A stretch of 64,000 nucleotides of DNA from the NCBI RefSeq assembly GCF_020520425.1, contig NC_079487.1, positions 52,676,719 to 52,740,718 on the forward strand, written 5' to 3'. Made by a program: the position numbers and the translations under genes. The notes under the pieces are model-generated. The model searched no databases and had not been told where the DNA came from. It worked only from the letters and a program-made list of their open reading frames with translations. Shown here piece after piece: positions 1 through 10,424 of this stretch. Source of the stretch: Spinacia oleracea (lineage: Eukaryota > Streptophyta > Magnoliopsida > Caryophyllales > Amaranthaceae). The first letter of the stretch is position 1, and each line of letters starts with the position of its first letter.

Positions 1-1827
1 ACCCATCATTGACCTGACCATGTCTAGCAAGGTTCTGTTCCTCCGTTCCGACACACCGTTCCATTGTGGTGTTCCAGGAGGAGTCAATTCTGATAGAATT
101 CCACATTCTTTCAGATGGTCATCAAATTCATAGCTCAGATATTCACCGCCTCTATCAGACCGCAGTGCTTTAATCTTCTTGCCTAATTGATTCTCTACTT
201 CACTCTGAAATTCCTTGAATTTGTCAAAGGATTCAGACTTATGCTTCATTAGGTAGACATAACCATATCTACTGAAGTCATCAGTGAAAGTGATAAAGTA
301 GCTGAAACCACCTCTAGCATTTGTACTCATTGGTCCACATACATCTGTATGGATTAAACCCAATAGTTCATTTGCTCTTTCTCCAACTTTAGAGAAAGGT
401 TGCTTTGTCATTTTTCCAAGTAAACATGATTCGCATTTACCATAATCCTTTAAGTCAGATGGTTCTAGAATTCCTTCCTTTTGAAGTCTTTCTAAGCGTT
501 TCAAGTTAATATGGCCTAATCGACAATGCCACAGATAGGTGAGATCTGAATCATCCTTTTTGGCCTTTTTGGTATTTATGTTATAAACTTGTTTGTCGTG
601 ATCTAGTAAATAAAGTCCATTGACCAATCTAGCAGATCCATAAAACATCTCTATAAAATAAAACGAACAACTATTATCTTTTATTAAAAAGGAAAATCCC
701 TTAGCATCTAAGCAAGAAACTGAAATAATGTTTTTAGTAAGACTTGGAACATGGAAACACTCTTCCAGTTCCAAAACTAGCCCAGAGGGCAACGACAAAT
801 AAAAAGTTCCTACAGCTAATGCAGCAATCCGTGCTCCATTTCCCACTCGTAGGTCGACTTCTCCCTTGCTGAATTTTCTACTTCTTCTTAGTCCCTGTGG
901 ATTGGAACATAAGTGTGAGCCACAACCTGTATCTAATACCCAAGAAGTTGAATTAGCAAGTATACAGTCTATAACGAAAATACCTGAAGATGGAATGACT
1001 GTTCCGTTCTCCTGATCTTCCTTTAGCTTCAAGAAATCTCTCTTCCAATGCCCCTTCTTCTTGCAGTAGAAGCATTCAGATTCAGAAGTGGGTTGACTGA
1101 CCTTCCTCTTTTCAGATTTGGCGCCAGCTGTTTGCTTAGTCTGGCTGGCCTTGTTGCCACCTTTCTTAGCATTCCTCTTCTTTCCAGATTTCTTGAACTT
1201 GCCCCCACGCACCATAAGCACATCTTGCTTATCACTTTTGAGCGTCTTTTCAGCGGTTTTCAGCATACCGTGAAGCTCAGTGAGCGTTTTGTCCAGACTA
1301 TTCATACTGTAGTTCAGTTTTAACTGATCATACCTGCTATGAAGAGAATGGAGGATGGTGTCTATAGCCATTTCCTGAGAAAATTGCTGATCCAGCCGAC
1401 TCATATTCTCAATGAGTCCAATCATTTTGAGAACATGTGGACTTACGGGCTCGCCTTTCTTAAGCTTGGTCTCAAGAATTTGCCTATGAGTCTCGAATCT
1501 TTCGACTCGAGCCAGATCTTGGAACATGTTCTTTAACTCACTGATGATCGTGAAAGCATCTGAGTTGATGAACGTTCTCTGCAGATCTGCACTCATTGTG
1601 GCGAGCATTAGACATTTCACATCCTTGTTGGCATCAATCCAACGATTGAGGGCTGCCTGAGTGACCCCGTCGCCTGCGGCTTCGGGCATCGCCTCTTCCA
1701 GGACATACTCCTTTTCTTCCTTCATAAGAACTATTTGCAAGTTCCTTTGCCAGTCAAGGAAGTTTTTCCCGTTCAACTTCTCCTTTTCGAGAATTGGCCG
1801 AATGTTGAATGAATTGTTGTTTCCCAT
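1..1827 (-). CDS. Copia gag-pol polyprotein, N-terminal 609 codons (element C)
   Basis: The ATG at 1825-1827 opens a frame with no stop down to base 1 (checked codon by codon). It begins MGNNNSFNIRPILEKEKLNG, a plant copia Gag start (DUF4219/UBN2 type), around residues 1-190. A lysine-rich linker and a zinc knuckle follow near residues 255-268. The protease has the DTGC active site (DTG as in plant copia proteases) near residue 300. Next come the pre-integrase zinc motif (H...H...CESC) near residues 430-465 and the integrase core, seen as DVCGPM, then LRSDRGGEY, and ending in PQWNGVSERRNRTLLDMVRSM at the edge. The knuckle reads C-F-Y-C-K4-H-W-K-R-D-F, so the fourth metal ligand is Phe instead of Cys. 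Otherwise the frame looks intact. Reverse transcriptase and RNase H would lie off the left edge. Confidence 0.93.
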   Translation of the reverse strand, partial: MGNNNSFNIRPILEKEKLNGKNFLDWQRNLQIVLMKEEKEYVLEEAMPEAAGDGVTQAALNRWIDANKDVKCLMLATMSADLQRTFINSDAFTIISELKNMFQDLARVERFETHRQILETKLKKGEPVSPHVLKMIGLIENMSRLDQQFSQEMAIDTILHSLHSRYDQLKLNYSMNSLDKTLTELHGMLKTAEKTLKSDKQDVLMVRGGKFKKSGKKRNAKKGGNKASQTKQTAGAKSEKRKVSQPTSESECFYCKKKGHWKRDFLKLKEDQENGTVIPSSGIFVIDCILANSTSWVLDTGCGSHLCSNPQGLRRSRKFSKGEVDLRVGNGARIAALAVGTFYLSLPSGLVLELEECFHVPSLTKNIISVSCLDAKGFSFLIKDNSCSFYFIEMFYGSARLVNGLYLLDHDKQVYNINTKKAKKDDSDLTYLWHCRLGHINLKRLERLQKEGILEPSDLKDYGKCESCLLGKMTKQPFSKVGERANELLGLIHTDVCGPMSTNARGGFSYFITFTDDFSRYGYVYLMKHKSESFDKFKEFQSEVENQLGKKIKALRSDRGGEYLSYEFDDHLKECGILSELTPPGTPQWNGVSERRNRTLLDMVRSMMG

Positions 1828-4560
1828 AATTAAAACTATAATTGAAAAGAATAAACAAATAAATAATCATTCACAGTTTCTCTTAATAAACTTAAATTCT
1901 AGCATACATGCATGATTCAATGTTCATTAAGCATTTTATTCAACTTATGTGTTCCGGCAGGTGTGAATAAAATGATTCCAAGATCCTAAAATCCATTGAA
2001 GAATTAAGCACATTATGTATTTAGACTCAATTCTAAAATCTTTTAGGTAAGCAAACGCCTTTTACTAATAGTCTAGAAACTACCCTTGGTTGATAGGTAC
2101 GTCTAAGAACTTATTAGGTAAACCTATCGATTTTGCCACGACATAAAAGGACTCCTTACTTATATCGTTGAGTTTCACCAAAACTAACATGTACTCACAA
2201 TTATTTGTGTACCTTGCCCCTTTAGGACCAATAAGCAACACCTCGCTGATCGAGCGAAAACTATTACTAGATTTATGTAAAGGATATCCAAGCAAGTGTA
2301 TATTTTGGCATGGCACCTTTTAACTCAATTTTTAAGTTTGGAACTTAAGGCTCTTACTATGTTGGTTAGATTTTAAGTGAACTAAAATCCTTAATCATGC
2401 AACATAATCAAGCCACAATCTCATGCATAATTAAGACATATTTAAAGCAATAAATAACTTAAAGCATGCATAAGATAAATGTCATCTAGTATGGCCCGAC
2501 TTCATCTTGAAGCTTCAACTTCAAAGTCCGTCTCGAAAATGGAAACTTCGTCTTGAAATTCACCGTGGGAGGCGCCATTTTCTTCAAATAGGATAAGCTA
2601 TAATTAAAACTAATTACAACTATTTGATGGTACGCACACCATATTTAAATTGAAAAACAAATTTGGTGCTTTGGACCAATTACATTCAAATTAATGGTAC
2701 GCAGACCATATTTTCTATCCTATTTGGGCCATACTAGTCACTTCATAACCTGCAAAACAGTACATATACAATATATACCATTCACCCATTCATTATCATG
2801 AATGGCCCACATAGTTGGTTAGTTAAAACACATTGTATCCATCACATAAATATTTGCATCAATTAATCAAGGGCACCAATAATCTACAAATTATTCATTC
2901 CTTATTAATTCTAATCAAGTTGTTTTAACCTTAAGGATTTGTAGACCTAATCAAGAGTTTATGACTAAAAAGGGCTCCCACTTAAACCCATAAATTCATA
3001 TGCTTTACTAATTTTAAACATAAAAATGTATTTCTAGTCTAACCGGAAACATACAAATTTAATTAAAATTTAAAGCTCATATAAATTTATCATTGAATCC
3101 TCATATTTAATTTATTTTCAGTCGAATTTAAATTAATTCAAGATTTTAATTTTAGTAAAATAATTAGAATAAATAAAATTTATCATAATTATAATATTCA
3201 AAATTAAAATTCAAGAAAATAATTTAAATTATTAATTTTAAAATTAATTAAAATTACATGAACTGAAAATTTCAAATTAAAATTTTAAAACGATTTAATC
3301 GTAATACAAGGTACGCACATCACCACGCAACGCACAGCCATAGGCCACACGCACGCAGCCATCGCTGGCCACGTGCGCGCAGCCTCTGTGCTGCGTCGCA
3401 TCTGCTGCTGCTCACCATCGCAAGGCATCATCGAAGCACGCTAGCCACTGCTCGATGCGCGCGCCAGCGCTTGTGCAGGCGTAGCGCTCGTCGCACGCGA
3501 GCCAGCGCTCGCTGCGCGCGAGGCTTCGATGCAGGCGTAGCGCTTGCTGCGCGCGAGGCTCCGCTCGCTACGCGAGGCAGTGCGCGTTGTGGCGCAGCAC
3601 GCTTGCTGCCTACACGCGACTACTCGCTGCCTTGCTCCTCGCCCTCGCCCATTCGCCCATCGCACATAGCACGCGACACAATGCAGGGCCACTGCCTTGT
3701 GCTCGCGCACCATTGCCTTGATCGCTGCATTCGTACCGCATGGGCGACGAGCTCCCTTGCTCGTCGTCGCATACCCGCACTATACAACTCCCCTTAAGGG
3801 TAACACGTAGCGTCCATTGCTTTGTGCGTGCAAGTTTTATGAGGGAATCGCATAAAATTAAAACTTTTATTTTCAAAATTAATGACAAATTAATAAATCA
3901 TATTAATTTCATAATTTTAGGGCGAAAAATCGAAAATTTATTAATTAATTAATTTCCGATTAACATGGATTCAAGTCTAGGTCATGAAAATTTAAAATTT
4001 AACACAAATTAACAATTTTTATTGTGGTTTTTAATCATAGGTATCTAATTAAATTATTAATTAATTATGAAAATCAAATCAATTCTAAATTATTCGAATT
4101 TTCAACCAATTAATCATAATTACAAATTAGATTGCATAATTAACAAGGCTAGGCATTCAAACTTGTTAAACATATACAGTAGGTCAATCAAAAATTCAAG
4201 ATTTATCAACAAGAATCGCAAATATTTAATTTAACATCTTAAATTTACAAACTTTTGCGTTCGAAAAACTAAAACCTCCGAAAAGTCATAGTTAGGCTTC
4301 GAATTTGGGAATTCTGGGTTTCGGCGAAAAATATTGTTTTTGTCAAAATTTTAGAATGCCTTTTACATGCGGAATTGACACAAAAATCACTCGATTTGGT
4401 TGAGTAACGAACATTCTGCCGAAAAACTGCGTACATATAATTAAATAAACGCAATTTGCAATTAATTAACAATTACGAAAATTAATCACCCCTTTTAATT
4501 CCTTGCAAATTTGTATAATTTAACCATGTTCATGCAATTTAGATTATGAAAATAATAAGA
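1828..4560 (-). other. Long untranslated leader of element C
   Basis: This stretch lies between the primer binding site and the gag ATG and has no gag-like frame. It is very AT-rich except for a GC-rich island at about 3310-3800 (repeats of gcaggcgtagcgct and tgcgcgcgaggct). The ORFs there are open on both strands and look compositional. Just upstream of the gag ATG, in sense, is a pyrimidine-rich run ending TTCTTTTCAATTATAG, which could be a splice acceptor that would remove most of the leader. A small repeat (ggtacgcaNaccatat) occurs near 2626-2645 and 2695-2712. Confidence 0.6.
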
Positions 4561-4574
4561 GGCTCGTGATACCA
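4561..4574 (-). other. Primer binding site of element C (tRNA-iMet type)
   Basis: Sense sequence TGGTATCACGAGCC, one base outside the LTR end. It matches the start of the usual copia site TGGTATCAGAGCC with an altered middle. It fixes the orientation (minus) and the inner LTR border. Confidence 0.85.
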
Positions 4575-4932
4575 CTGTTACGTTATGATACATATGACAA
4601 AACATAAATCATGCGGAAAAACCTTAATGCTAGTAAACATATTATTTACACATAATCATTTAGCATAATTTAGGAGCATACACTTTGTAGCGTGCCCTCC
4701 CTAGCTGCGCCCGAACCGAACAAGAACAAGTCTTTAGGACTCCAAATGTCGTCCCTCCGTAGATAGTCCACAGTACGTCCGGATCCGCCTCAAGTTAGAC
4801 CAACTAGAATCGCCCTTAAGGTTACTAGTAATTTCGGCTATTGTGTTTGCAAGTGTATGGCTGATTTTTCTTTCAAAAACTTACCTTTAGAATACTTTAA
4901 TCCCGTGTCTATAAATTAGGACCCTAGGCTCT

Positions 4933-4940
4933 TATTTATA
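4933..4940 (-). promoter_or_regulatory. TATA box of the element C LTR
   Basis: Sense CTCTATAAATAAGAG, the only strong TATA motif in the LTR. It lies about 360 bp before the inner LTR end and 160 bp downstream (in sense) of the GC-rich block. Confidence 0.6.
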
Positions 4941-5329
4941 GAGGTATGGAAAGGGAATTGGAATCCTAGTAGGATACGAAATAATTAAACTTAGAATCCT
5001 ATAAGAACTCTAATTAATTAATTTATCCTTTTAGGAATAGGAATTTAATCATATACCAAATCCTAATAGTTTTAGGAATCGTGCATGAACACAAACACAC
5101 ACACACACGGCAGCCACGAGGGCCGCCCATGCGCGTGCGTGCGAGCAGCAGCCCACGCCACGAGACCCACACAGCCGTGGCCTTGGCGCGCGCTGGGCCT
5201 GCCTTGCGGTGGGCCTGGACGCTGCCTTGGCTGGGCGTGTTGCGAGCGTTTTGGCTTGCTGGGCGATGGCCCGGCTTCGTGTTGGGCCTTCGTCCGGCAG
5301 GCCTCGTCTGATGCTAATTCGTACGATAC

Positions 5330-5660
5330 GCTTCCGATAAAATTCCTGGTTCCGGAATTCATTTCCGATACGAACAATATTTAATATTTCCGATTCCGGA
5401 ATTAATTTCCGTTTCAAACAAATATTTAATATTTCCGTTTCCGGAATTATTTTCCGGTTCCGATAATATTTCCGATTCTGACAATATTTCCGTTTCCGGC
5501 AATATTTCCGATTCCGGCAATATTTCCATTTCCGATTAATATTTCCCGATACGTACCATGTTTCCGTTTCCGGCAACATCTACGACTTGGATAATATTTA
5601 TATTTCCGATACGATCCATATTTCCGTTTCCGGCAATATCATCGTTTCCGGAGTATTCAC
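5330..5660 (-). repeat. Degenerate 18-bp tandem array in the element C U3
   Basis: More than ten diverged units of tttccgattccggcaata with variants (gattctgac, gttccgat, gtttcaaac). The array sits in the 5' third of the LTR, upstream of the promoter. The ORF that crosses it (5049-5579 minus) is a by-product of the period. Confidence 0.8.
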
Positions 5661-5963
5661 TTGCTTGTGACGATCTCAGCTCCCACTGAAACCAAGATCC
5701 GTCGATTCCGAATATCCATAGATGGAGTATTTAATGCTATTAAATACTTGATCCGTTTACGTACTATTTGTGTGACCCTACGGGTTCAGTCAACAGTAAG
5801 ATGTGGATTAATATCACTAATTCCACTTGAACTGAAGCGGCCTCTTGCTAGGCATTCAGCTCACTTGATCTCACTGAATTATTAACTTGTTAATTAATAC
5901 TGAACCGCATTTATTAGACTTAACATTGAATGCATACTTGGACCAAGGGCATTATTTCCTTCA

Positions 5964-7112
5964 CTGTTGATATGTAAGATCGGCCGGAAGAATACCCCCT
6001 ACAATGTAGTTAGCAAAATCTGCGAACCATGGTGACTGACTGGCAAGTGCAAGTAAGTGATCATCCGGAAATGAGTCGTCGATCGGTGTAGGCACTTTAC
6101 CATCATCATATCTCAATCTAGACAGGTGATCTGCAACAACATTCTCAGCCCCTTTTTTATCGCGAATCTCCAGATCAAATTCTTGTAGCAGTAGTATCCA
6201 TCGAAAACGCCTGGGCTTGGCTTCCTTCTTTGAGAGCAGATACTTAAGAGCCGCATGGTCAGTATAGACTATCACCTTGGACCCAATCAGATAGGTGCGA
6301 AACTTGTCCAAGGCATAGACTATGGCTAGAAGCTCCTTCTCAGTAGTAGCATAATTAACTTGAGCTTCATCTAAGGTCTTACTTGCATAGTAGATGGCAT
6401 GCAAAAGCTTTTCCTTTCTCTGACCCAAAACTGCCCCAACTGCATAATCACTTGCATCACACATTGTCTCGAACGGAAGATCCCATTCGGGAGAACGAAT
6501 GATGGGAGTCGAAATCAGTGCCTGTTTAATCCTGTCAAAGGCCTCGAGACAAGCATCAGTAAACACAAACGGGGCATCCTTGAGGAGGAGCAGGGTAAGT
6601 GGTTTAACAATTTTAGAAAAATCCTTGATAATGCGGCGATAAAACCCCGCATGACCAAGAAAACTTCTAACACCCTTCACATTAACTGGAGGGGGCAATT
6701 GTTCAATCACTTGGACCTTAGCTCGATCCACCTGAATGCCCTTATCAGATATCAAATGTCCCAAGACCACCCCTTCAGTAACCATGAAATGACATTTTTC
6801 CCAGTTCAAGACTAAATTACACTCTTCACATCTTTTCAAGACTTTGGTCAGATTTAGCAGGCAAGAATCAAAAGAAGTACCATAGACACTAAAGTCATCC
6901 ATAAACACTTCCATGATAGACTCAATAAAATCAGAAAAGATACTCATCATGCAAAGTTGGAAAGTAGCGGGTGCATTACACAGACCAAAAGGCATCCTAC
7001 GATATGCAAAGGTACCATAGGGACAGGTGAAGGTGGTCTTTTCCTAGTCGTCTGGATGTATGGGAATCTGAAAGAAACCAGAATAACCATCCAAATAACA
7101 GAAAAAACTTGT
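5964..7112 (-). pseudogene. Reverse transcriptase and RNase H of element A, broken
   Basis: In sense the piece opens with FCYLDGYSGFFQIPIHPDD, then a TAG stop (7045-7047) where Gln is expected, then [20 protein letters not shown]. The active-site motif is FMDDFSVYG near 6890. RNase H follows with [15 protein letters not shown] near 6450, then [16 protein letters not shown] and [10 protein letters not shown]. These match Athila-lineage gypsy polymerases. The frame after 6995 is open until element C, whose LTR supplies the TGA at 5961-5963 right after ...ADLTYQQ. The N-terminal half of reverse transcriptase and the protease are missing, and integrase lies beyond the C insertion. Not functional. 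Confidence 0.88.
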
Positions 7113-7130
7113 GTCTGGATGTATGGGAAT
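7050..7130 (-). repeat. 18-bp direct repeat at the gag/RT deletion junction of element A
   Basis: gtctggatgtatgggaat occurs at 7050-7067 and again at 7113-7130, exactly 63 bp apart. The left copy encodes the reverse transcriptase residues IPIHPD in place. The right copy sits at the end of gag, where protease should begin. The pattern fits a template switch or deletion at microhomology. Confidence 0.8.
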
Positions 7131-8864
7131 GCAATAGGTGGTACTTGAATATCTGTCCCCTTCTTAACCTCAATTGTAACCTCATTCTCATTGACTACGT
7201 TTTCAGCTTCCTTCCCATCCATAACTATCTTTGGGATTTCCTCACTGACCAGACCACTAGCAGACACCCCAGAATCAACCTCAACCGGCATAGAAGGACC
7301 ATCATAATCCCTACCGCTCCTCAATGTAATTGCATTAGCAGTTTCCCTATTTTCGGGCTGTGAAGAAAATTGGCCTGGTGGCCTCCCTGCAATAGTAGTA
7401 GCCATCTGTGCCAACTGTGTATCAATGGTCTTGTTGTGAGCAGTAAGAGCATCGATCTTTGCATCCTTTTCACTTAGAGATTTTTGCATTTGTAGCATCA
7501 TGTTTCTCATCTCTACTAGCATAGGGTCAGGCTGTGTGGCTTGAGGTTGTGGTGGTGGAGGTGATGTGTGTTGTCTAGGGAACCCAGGTGGTCCACTAGA
7601 CTGTTGGTTGTAGTTGTTCCGTGGTTGGTAGGATTGTTGATGTGGGGGTTGGTATGGCTGTTGTGGTGGATGTTGGACCTGGTGAGGGTTCTGGATATTG
7701 TTTCTCCTGTAGGATAGTAGAGGGTTGTTTTTGTAGCCCTCATTGTAAGAGTTGGAGAATGGGTTATTTTGTTTGTAGGATTGAAATGCGTTACACTGTT
7801 CAACAGAGCTCCTACATTCTGGTGCATAATGACCAGACATTCCACAACTTTCACAAATTGTAGCAGGTTGGGCACTCATAGCAGCTACACTAGCAGGTTG
7901 GGAAGATTGAGCATTGGCCGCTTGCATATTGTCAAACTTATAGTGTAAAGCAGTCAATTGGGCAGTTAACTGTTCAATAGAATTTAAATCATGCTTACCA
8001 CCCCTATTAGATAAACCTCTAAGATTCCCATATTGGGCATTGTGAATGGCTATCTCCTCAATCACCTCCATAGCTCTAGGCACCTCAAGTTGCATGAATC
8101 TCCCACTGGCAGCGGAATCCAACAAACATCTAGACTCATTGCCCAGACCATTATAAAACTGCTGAATCAAGAACCAATCTTCAAAACCATGGTGCGGGCA
8201 CTCTCTTTGTAAATCCTTGAATCTCTCCCAAGACCTCGAACAAACTCTCATCCGCTTGTCGTGAGATACCCAATATCTGACCCCTTAGACGAGCTGTTTT
8301 CTCAGGTGGAAAATATTTAACATAAAAAGCAAGAGCCAAGGACTCCCAATTAGTGATTTTCAAAGCCGTCCGATTCAACCCATTAATCCACAATTTAGCT
8401 TTCCCACTCAAAGAGAACGGGAAAAGTATCTCCATAGTCTGTTCCGGAGTCAATCCCTTTTGCTTGATGGTGGAACAATATTGGATGAAGGACTGTATGT
8501 GAAGATTCGGATCTTCACCTGGTTCCCCACCGAACTGGCATCTCTCAATCATGTTAATCAATGCAGGCTCAATCTTGAAGGTCTCAGCTGCAATAGAAGG
8601 CATGATTGCCTTTGGTAGCACGGACAGACTTGGCTTAGAATAGTCTGTAAGCCGTGGGGTAGGTGGCGGTAGTAGAGTTTCGTCACCCATCTCTATCTCT
8701 GAAACTGAATCTGTATCTGAAGGAAAAAGATCGCCAATATTATGATCAGAATCAGAGTAATTCCCACACTGTGCAATGAAAGTTCTTCGTCTACGAAAGG
8801 TTCTTTCGGGCTCAGGATCGAATGGAGTAAGATTACTAGTACCTACGGTCCTGGGCATAGACAA
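7113..8864 (-). pseudogene. Gag of element A, frameshifted
   Basis: The first frame starts at 8864 (MSMPRTVGTSNLTPF) and carries the Retrotrans_gag domain (INMIERCQFGGEPGEDPN, LWINGL). It loses frame near 8227-8235, where one extra base sits in the stretch encoding LFEVWERFKDLQ. The rest continues in the next frame to about 7113 through QFYNGL, a zinc knuckle (CESCGMSGHYAPEC, near 7845), a Pro/Gln-rich region with many His, and RPPGQFSSQPENRETANAI, the usual Athila gag tail. It ends at the deletion junction with reverse transcriptase. Confidence 0.88.
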
Positions 8865-8969
8865 AGACTACAAAACAATGTGAGATCCGGTCTCAAGGAA
8901 CGTGAGTTCCTTGAGTAGTAACGAACAATAATCTAGGATAAGCAATCAACAACAGAAAATAAAACCGTC

Positions 8970-8987
8970 TCCCCGGCAACGGCGCCA
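8970..8987 (-). other. Primer binding site of element A (tRNA-Asp type)
   Basis: Sense TGGCGCCGTTGCCGGGGA, the site typical of Athila-lineage gypsy elements, five bases from the LTR border. The same 18 bases occur in element D (22480-22497). Confidence 0.92.
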
Positions 8988-9791
8988 AAATTTGACAGGC
9001 TAAAGTCGTATCACCTAATAAAAAATAACCTAAATCCACTAGCTAGGTAGCAAGGGAAGTCAGGATCGAATCCACAGGGAAACACGCGTTCTTTCTACTA
9101 TCAATTAATTAATCTAGACTATTGTGAACAAGAGTTGGTTGATAATTTGTATGCTAGACTAAGAACGATAATTAAACGAGTATGAATCAAATATATTAAG
9201 GAATCTAGGGCATAGGTTCACCAACAAATAACAATCAAGGACAACGAACAATCACGATAATCAACAAGGTAATTAATTAGACTAGCATGCTCTCTCGAAT
9301 CGATACTAATCATAGACTTAGAATTAACGGGCTTTCGCTACATATTAACCCTAATTCTACCTATTGACACAAGCCTAAACATCAAATTGCATCTCTCGAA
9401 ACTTAATTTGACATTGCATAACTACCACAATTAAACCTGCGCAAATCTAATTGTATAGTGAAATAAACCAATCAATAGGAATCAATTACAATGCCAACAA
9501 TCACAATTATTCAATGTCCCTTCATATTAATCATGGATCCCCAAACTCTAGAAATTAGATTACTCAAGCATATTAACGATAAATAAAGCAATTAGCATGA
9601 TTGAAAACATAATTAAGGCAAAACAAACGATTGAAATAAAGAACAATACCTAATTGAAGAACAATGGTAAAGGAAATCTTGAATTTTTGATTGAAAATAA
9701 ACTAAGTGTTTGCAACAAATTAGAGAGAAAAAATAAGTGTTTAATATTAGAATATGAGATAATTAGATGTTTAACTAAATTAACTAAGGGC

Positions 9792-9801
9792 TATATTTAT
9801 A
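9792..9801 (-). promoter_or_regulatory. TATA box of the element A LTR
   Basis: Sense ACTATAAATATAG, about 70 bp downstream in sense of the GC-palindrome cluster. Transcription would run leftward through R/U5 to the primer binding site. Confidence 0.65.
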
Positions 9802-9867
9802 GTTTTGCCCAAAAAGCATTAAGAAAAAACGAAAAAACTAAGTAAACTGCGCGCACAAGTAGCCCCA

Positions 9868-10140
9868 GGTTGTCGTCGCCCGGTCGGGCGGCTTTCCTCC
9901 CGTCGGGCGACCAGCTCGTATCCCGCCCGTCGGGCGCAGGCCTGCCCGCCGGGCGGAAGGAGACACTTCGAATCCATCTGCACGCGCCCGGTCGGGCGGT
10001 TCTCGCCCGCCGGTCGAAGAGAGAAAATGCGTTGCTACAGCTTCGATGGGCACCGGGCGAGACTCTGCCCGTCGGGCGCCTTCTGACGTCCTGATTCTCT
10101 GCTTGCTCGCCCGATGGGCGAGGGGAGATCAACCGGGCGG
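9868..10140 (-). repeat. Cluster of GCCCG-N-CGGGC-type palindromes in the element A U3
   Basis: Within 270 bp there are about nine copies of gcccg/cgggc half sites, many paired as gcccgtcgggc, gcccggtcgggc or gcccgatgggc, in otherwise AT-rich LTR sequence. ORFs crossing the cluster on both strands are by-products of the composition. The corresponding part of element G shows the same design with more CG-to-CA/TG decay. Confidence 0.8.
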
Positions 10141-10424
10141 GAAGCTCTTCGTCCGCAACACCGAATCTAACTTCCGGGGCTCAATCATGAACATCTAAGG
10201 CTCCCGTAAGTCGACAAAAGTCGTCCCGAACTCTCTCGGGATCATGTAGTGGCCTAAATCATCAAGAAACGGGCCTAAAAAGACCAATTTCTCACTAAGT
10301 ATTCCTGAAACTCAAGGCACACTAAAATACACAGATTAGTACTAAAATGGCTCCTAAGAGCTCATTTGACGCATAAAAGTACTAAGGGACGGGGGTGAAA
10401 ACACTATATAAAACGCACATATCA

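Larger units (their letters stand above)
1..5963 (-). mobile_element. Element C: Ty1/copia LTR retrotransposon, 5' part (3' part off the left edge)
   Basis: The sense strand is minus. Reading from right to left there is a 1388-bp 5' LTR (4576-5963, TGAAGG...TAACA), an initiator-Met tRNA primer binding site (4561-4574), a 2.7-kb leader, and a gag-pol frame open to the window edge. The LTR lies inside gypsy element A: the A coding frame runs up to 5964 and is stopped by the first LTR codon. C is therefore younger than A. The 3' LTR and the second copy of the target duplication are outside the window, so the insertion cannot be dated here. Confidence 0.93.
4576..5963 (-). repeat. 5' LTR of element C (1388 bp)
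   Basis: Bounded by TG/CA in sense (TGAAGGAAATAATGCCCTTG at the 5' end, ...CGTAACA at the 3' end) and by the primer binding site at 4561-4574. U3 holds an array of about 18-bp units of the type tttccgattccggcaata (5330-5660) and a GC-rich block (5097-5310) next to a CA microsatellite (5090-5108). A TATA box is at 4933-4940. The right border meets gypsy element A coding sequence directly. Confidence 0.9.
5964..10424 (-). mobile_element. Element A: Athila-like Ty3/gypsy retrotransposon, 5' part, defective
   Basis: Sense order: 5' LTR (8993-10424), tRNA-Asp-type primer binding site (8970-8987), gag with a frameshift, an internal deletion that removes protease and the first part of reverse transcriptase, then the reverse transcriptase and RNase H domains, cut off by element C at 5963. 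A itself lies inside the reverse transcriptase of element B (junction 10424/10425). Its 3' LTR must be beyond the left edge. A related truncated copy (G) is at 39084-40639. Confidence 0.92.
8993..10424 (-). repeat. 5' LTR of element A (1432 bp)
   Basis: Sense start TGATATGTGCGTTTTATATAG at 10424, end ...CTTTAGCCTGTCA at 8993, beside the primer binding site. The outer border abuts element B reverse transcriptase in frame. It contains a GC-palindrome cluster (9868-10140) just upstream of a TATA box (9792-9801). It is homologous to the LTR at 39234-40639 with clear divergence. Confidence 0.9.

Noticed and set aside
3441..3888. Arg/Ala-rich ORFs on both strands near 3.5 kb
   Set aside because: A GC-rich island with short repeats inside a retroelement leader. 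No domain.
5049..5579. 176-codon ORF in the C LTR
   Set aside because: Its N-terminal half is a translation of the 18-bp tandem array and the rest of the GC-rich block.
9797..10132. Arg/Pro-rich ORFs in the A LTR
   Set aside because: Translations of the GC-palindrome cluster in both strands.
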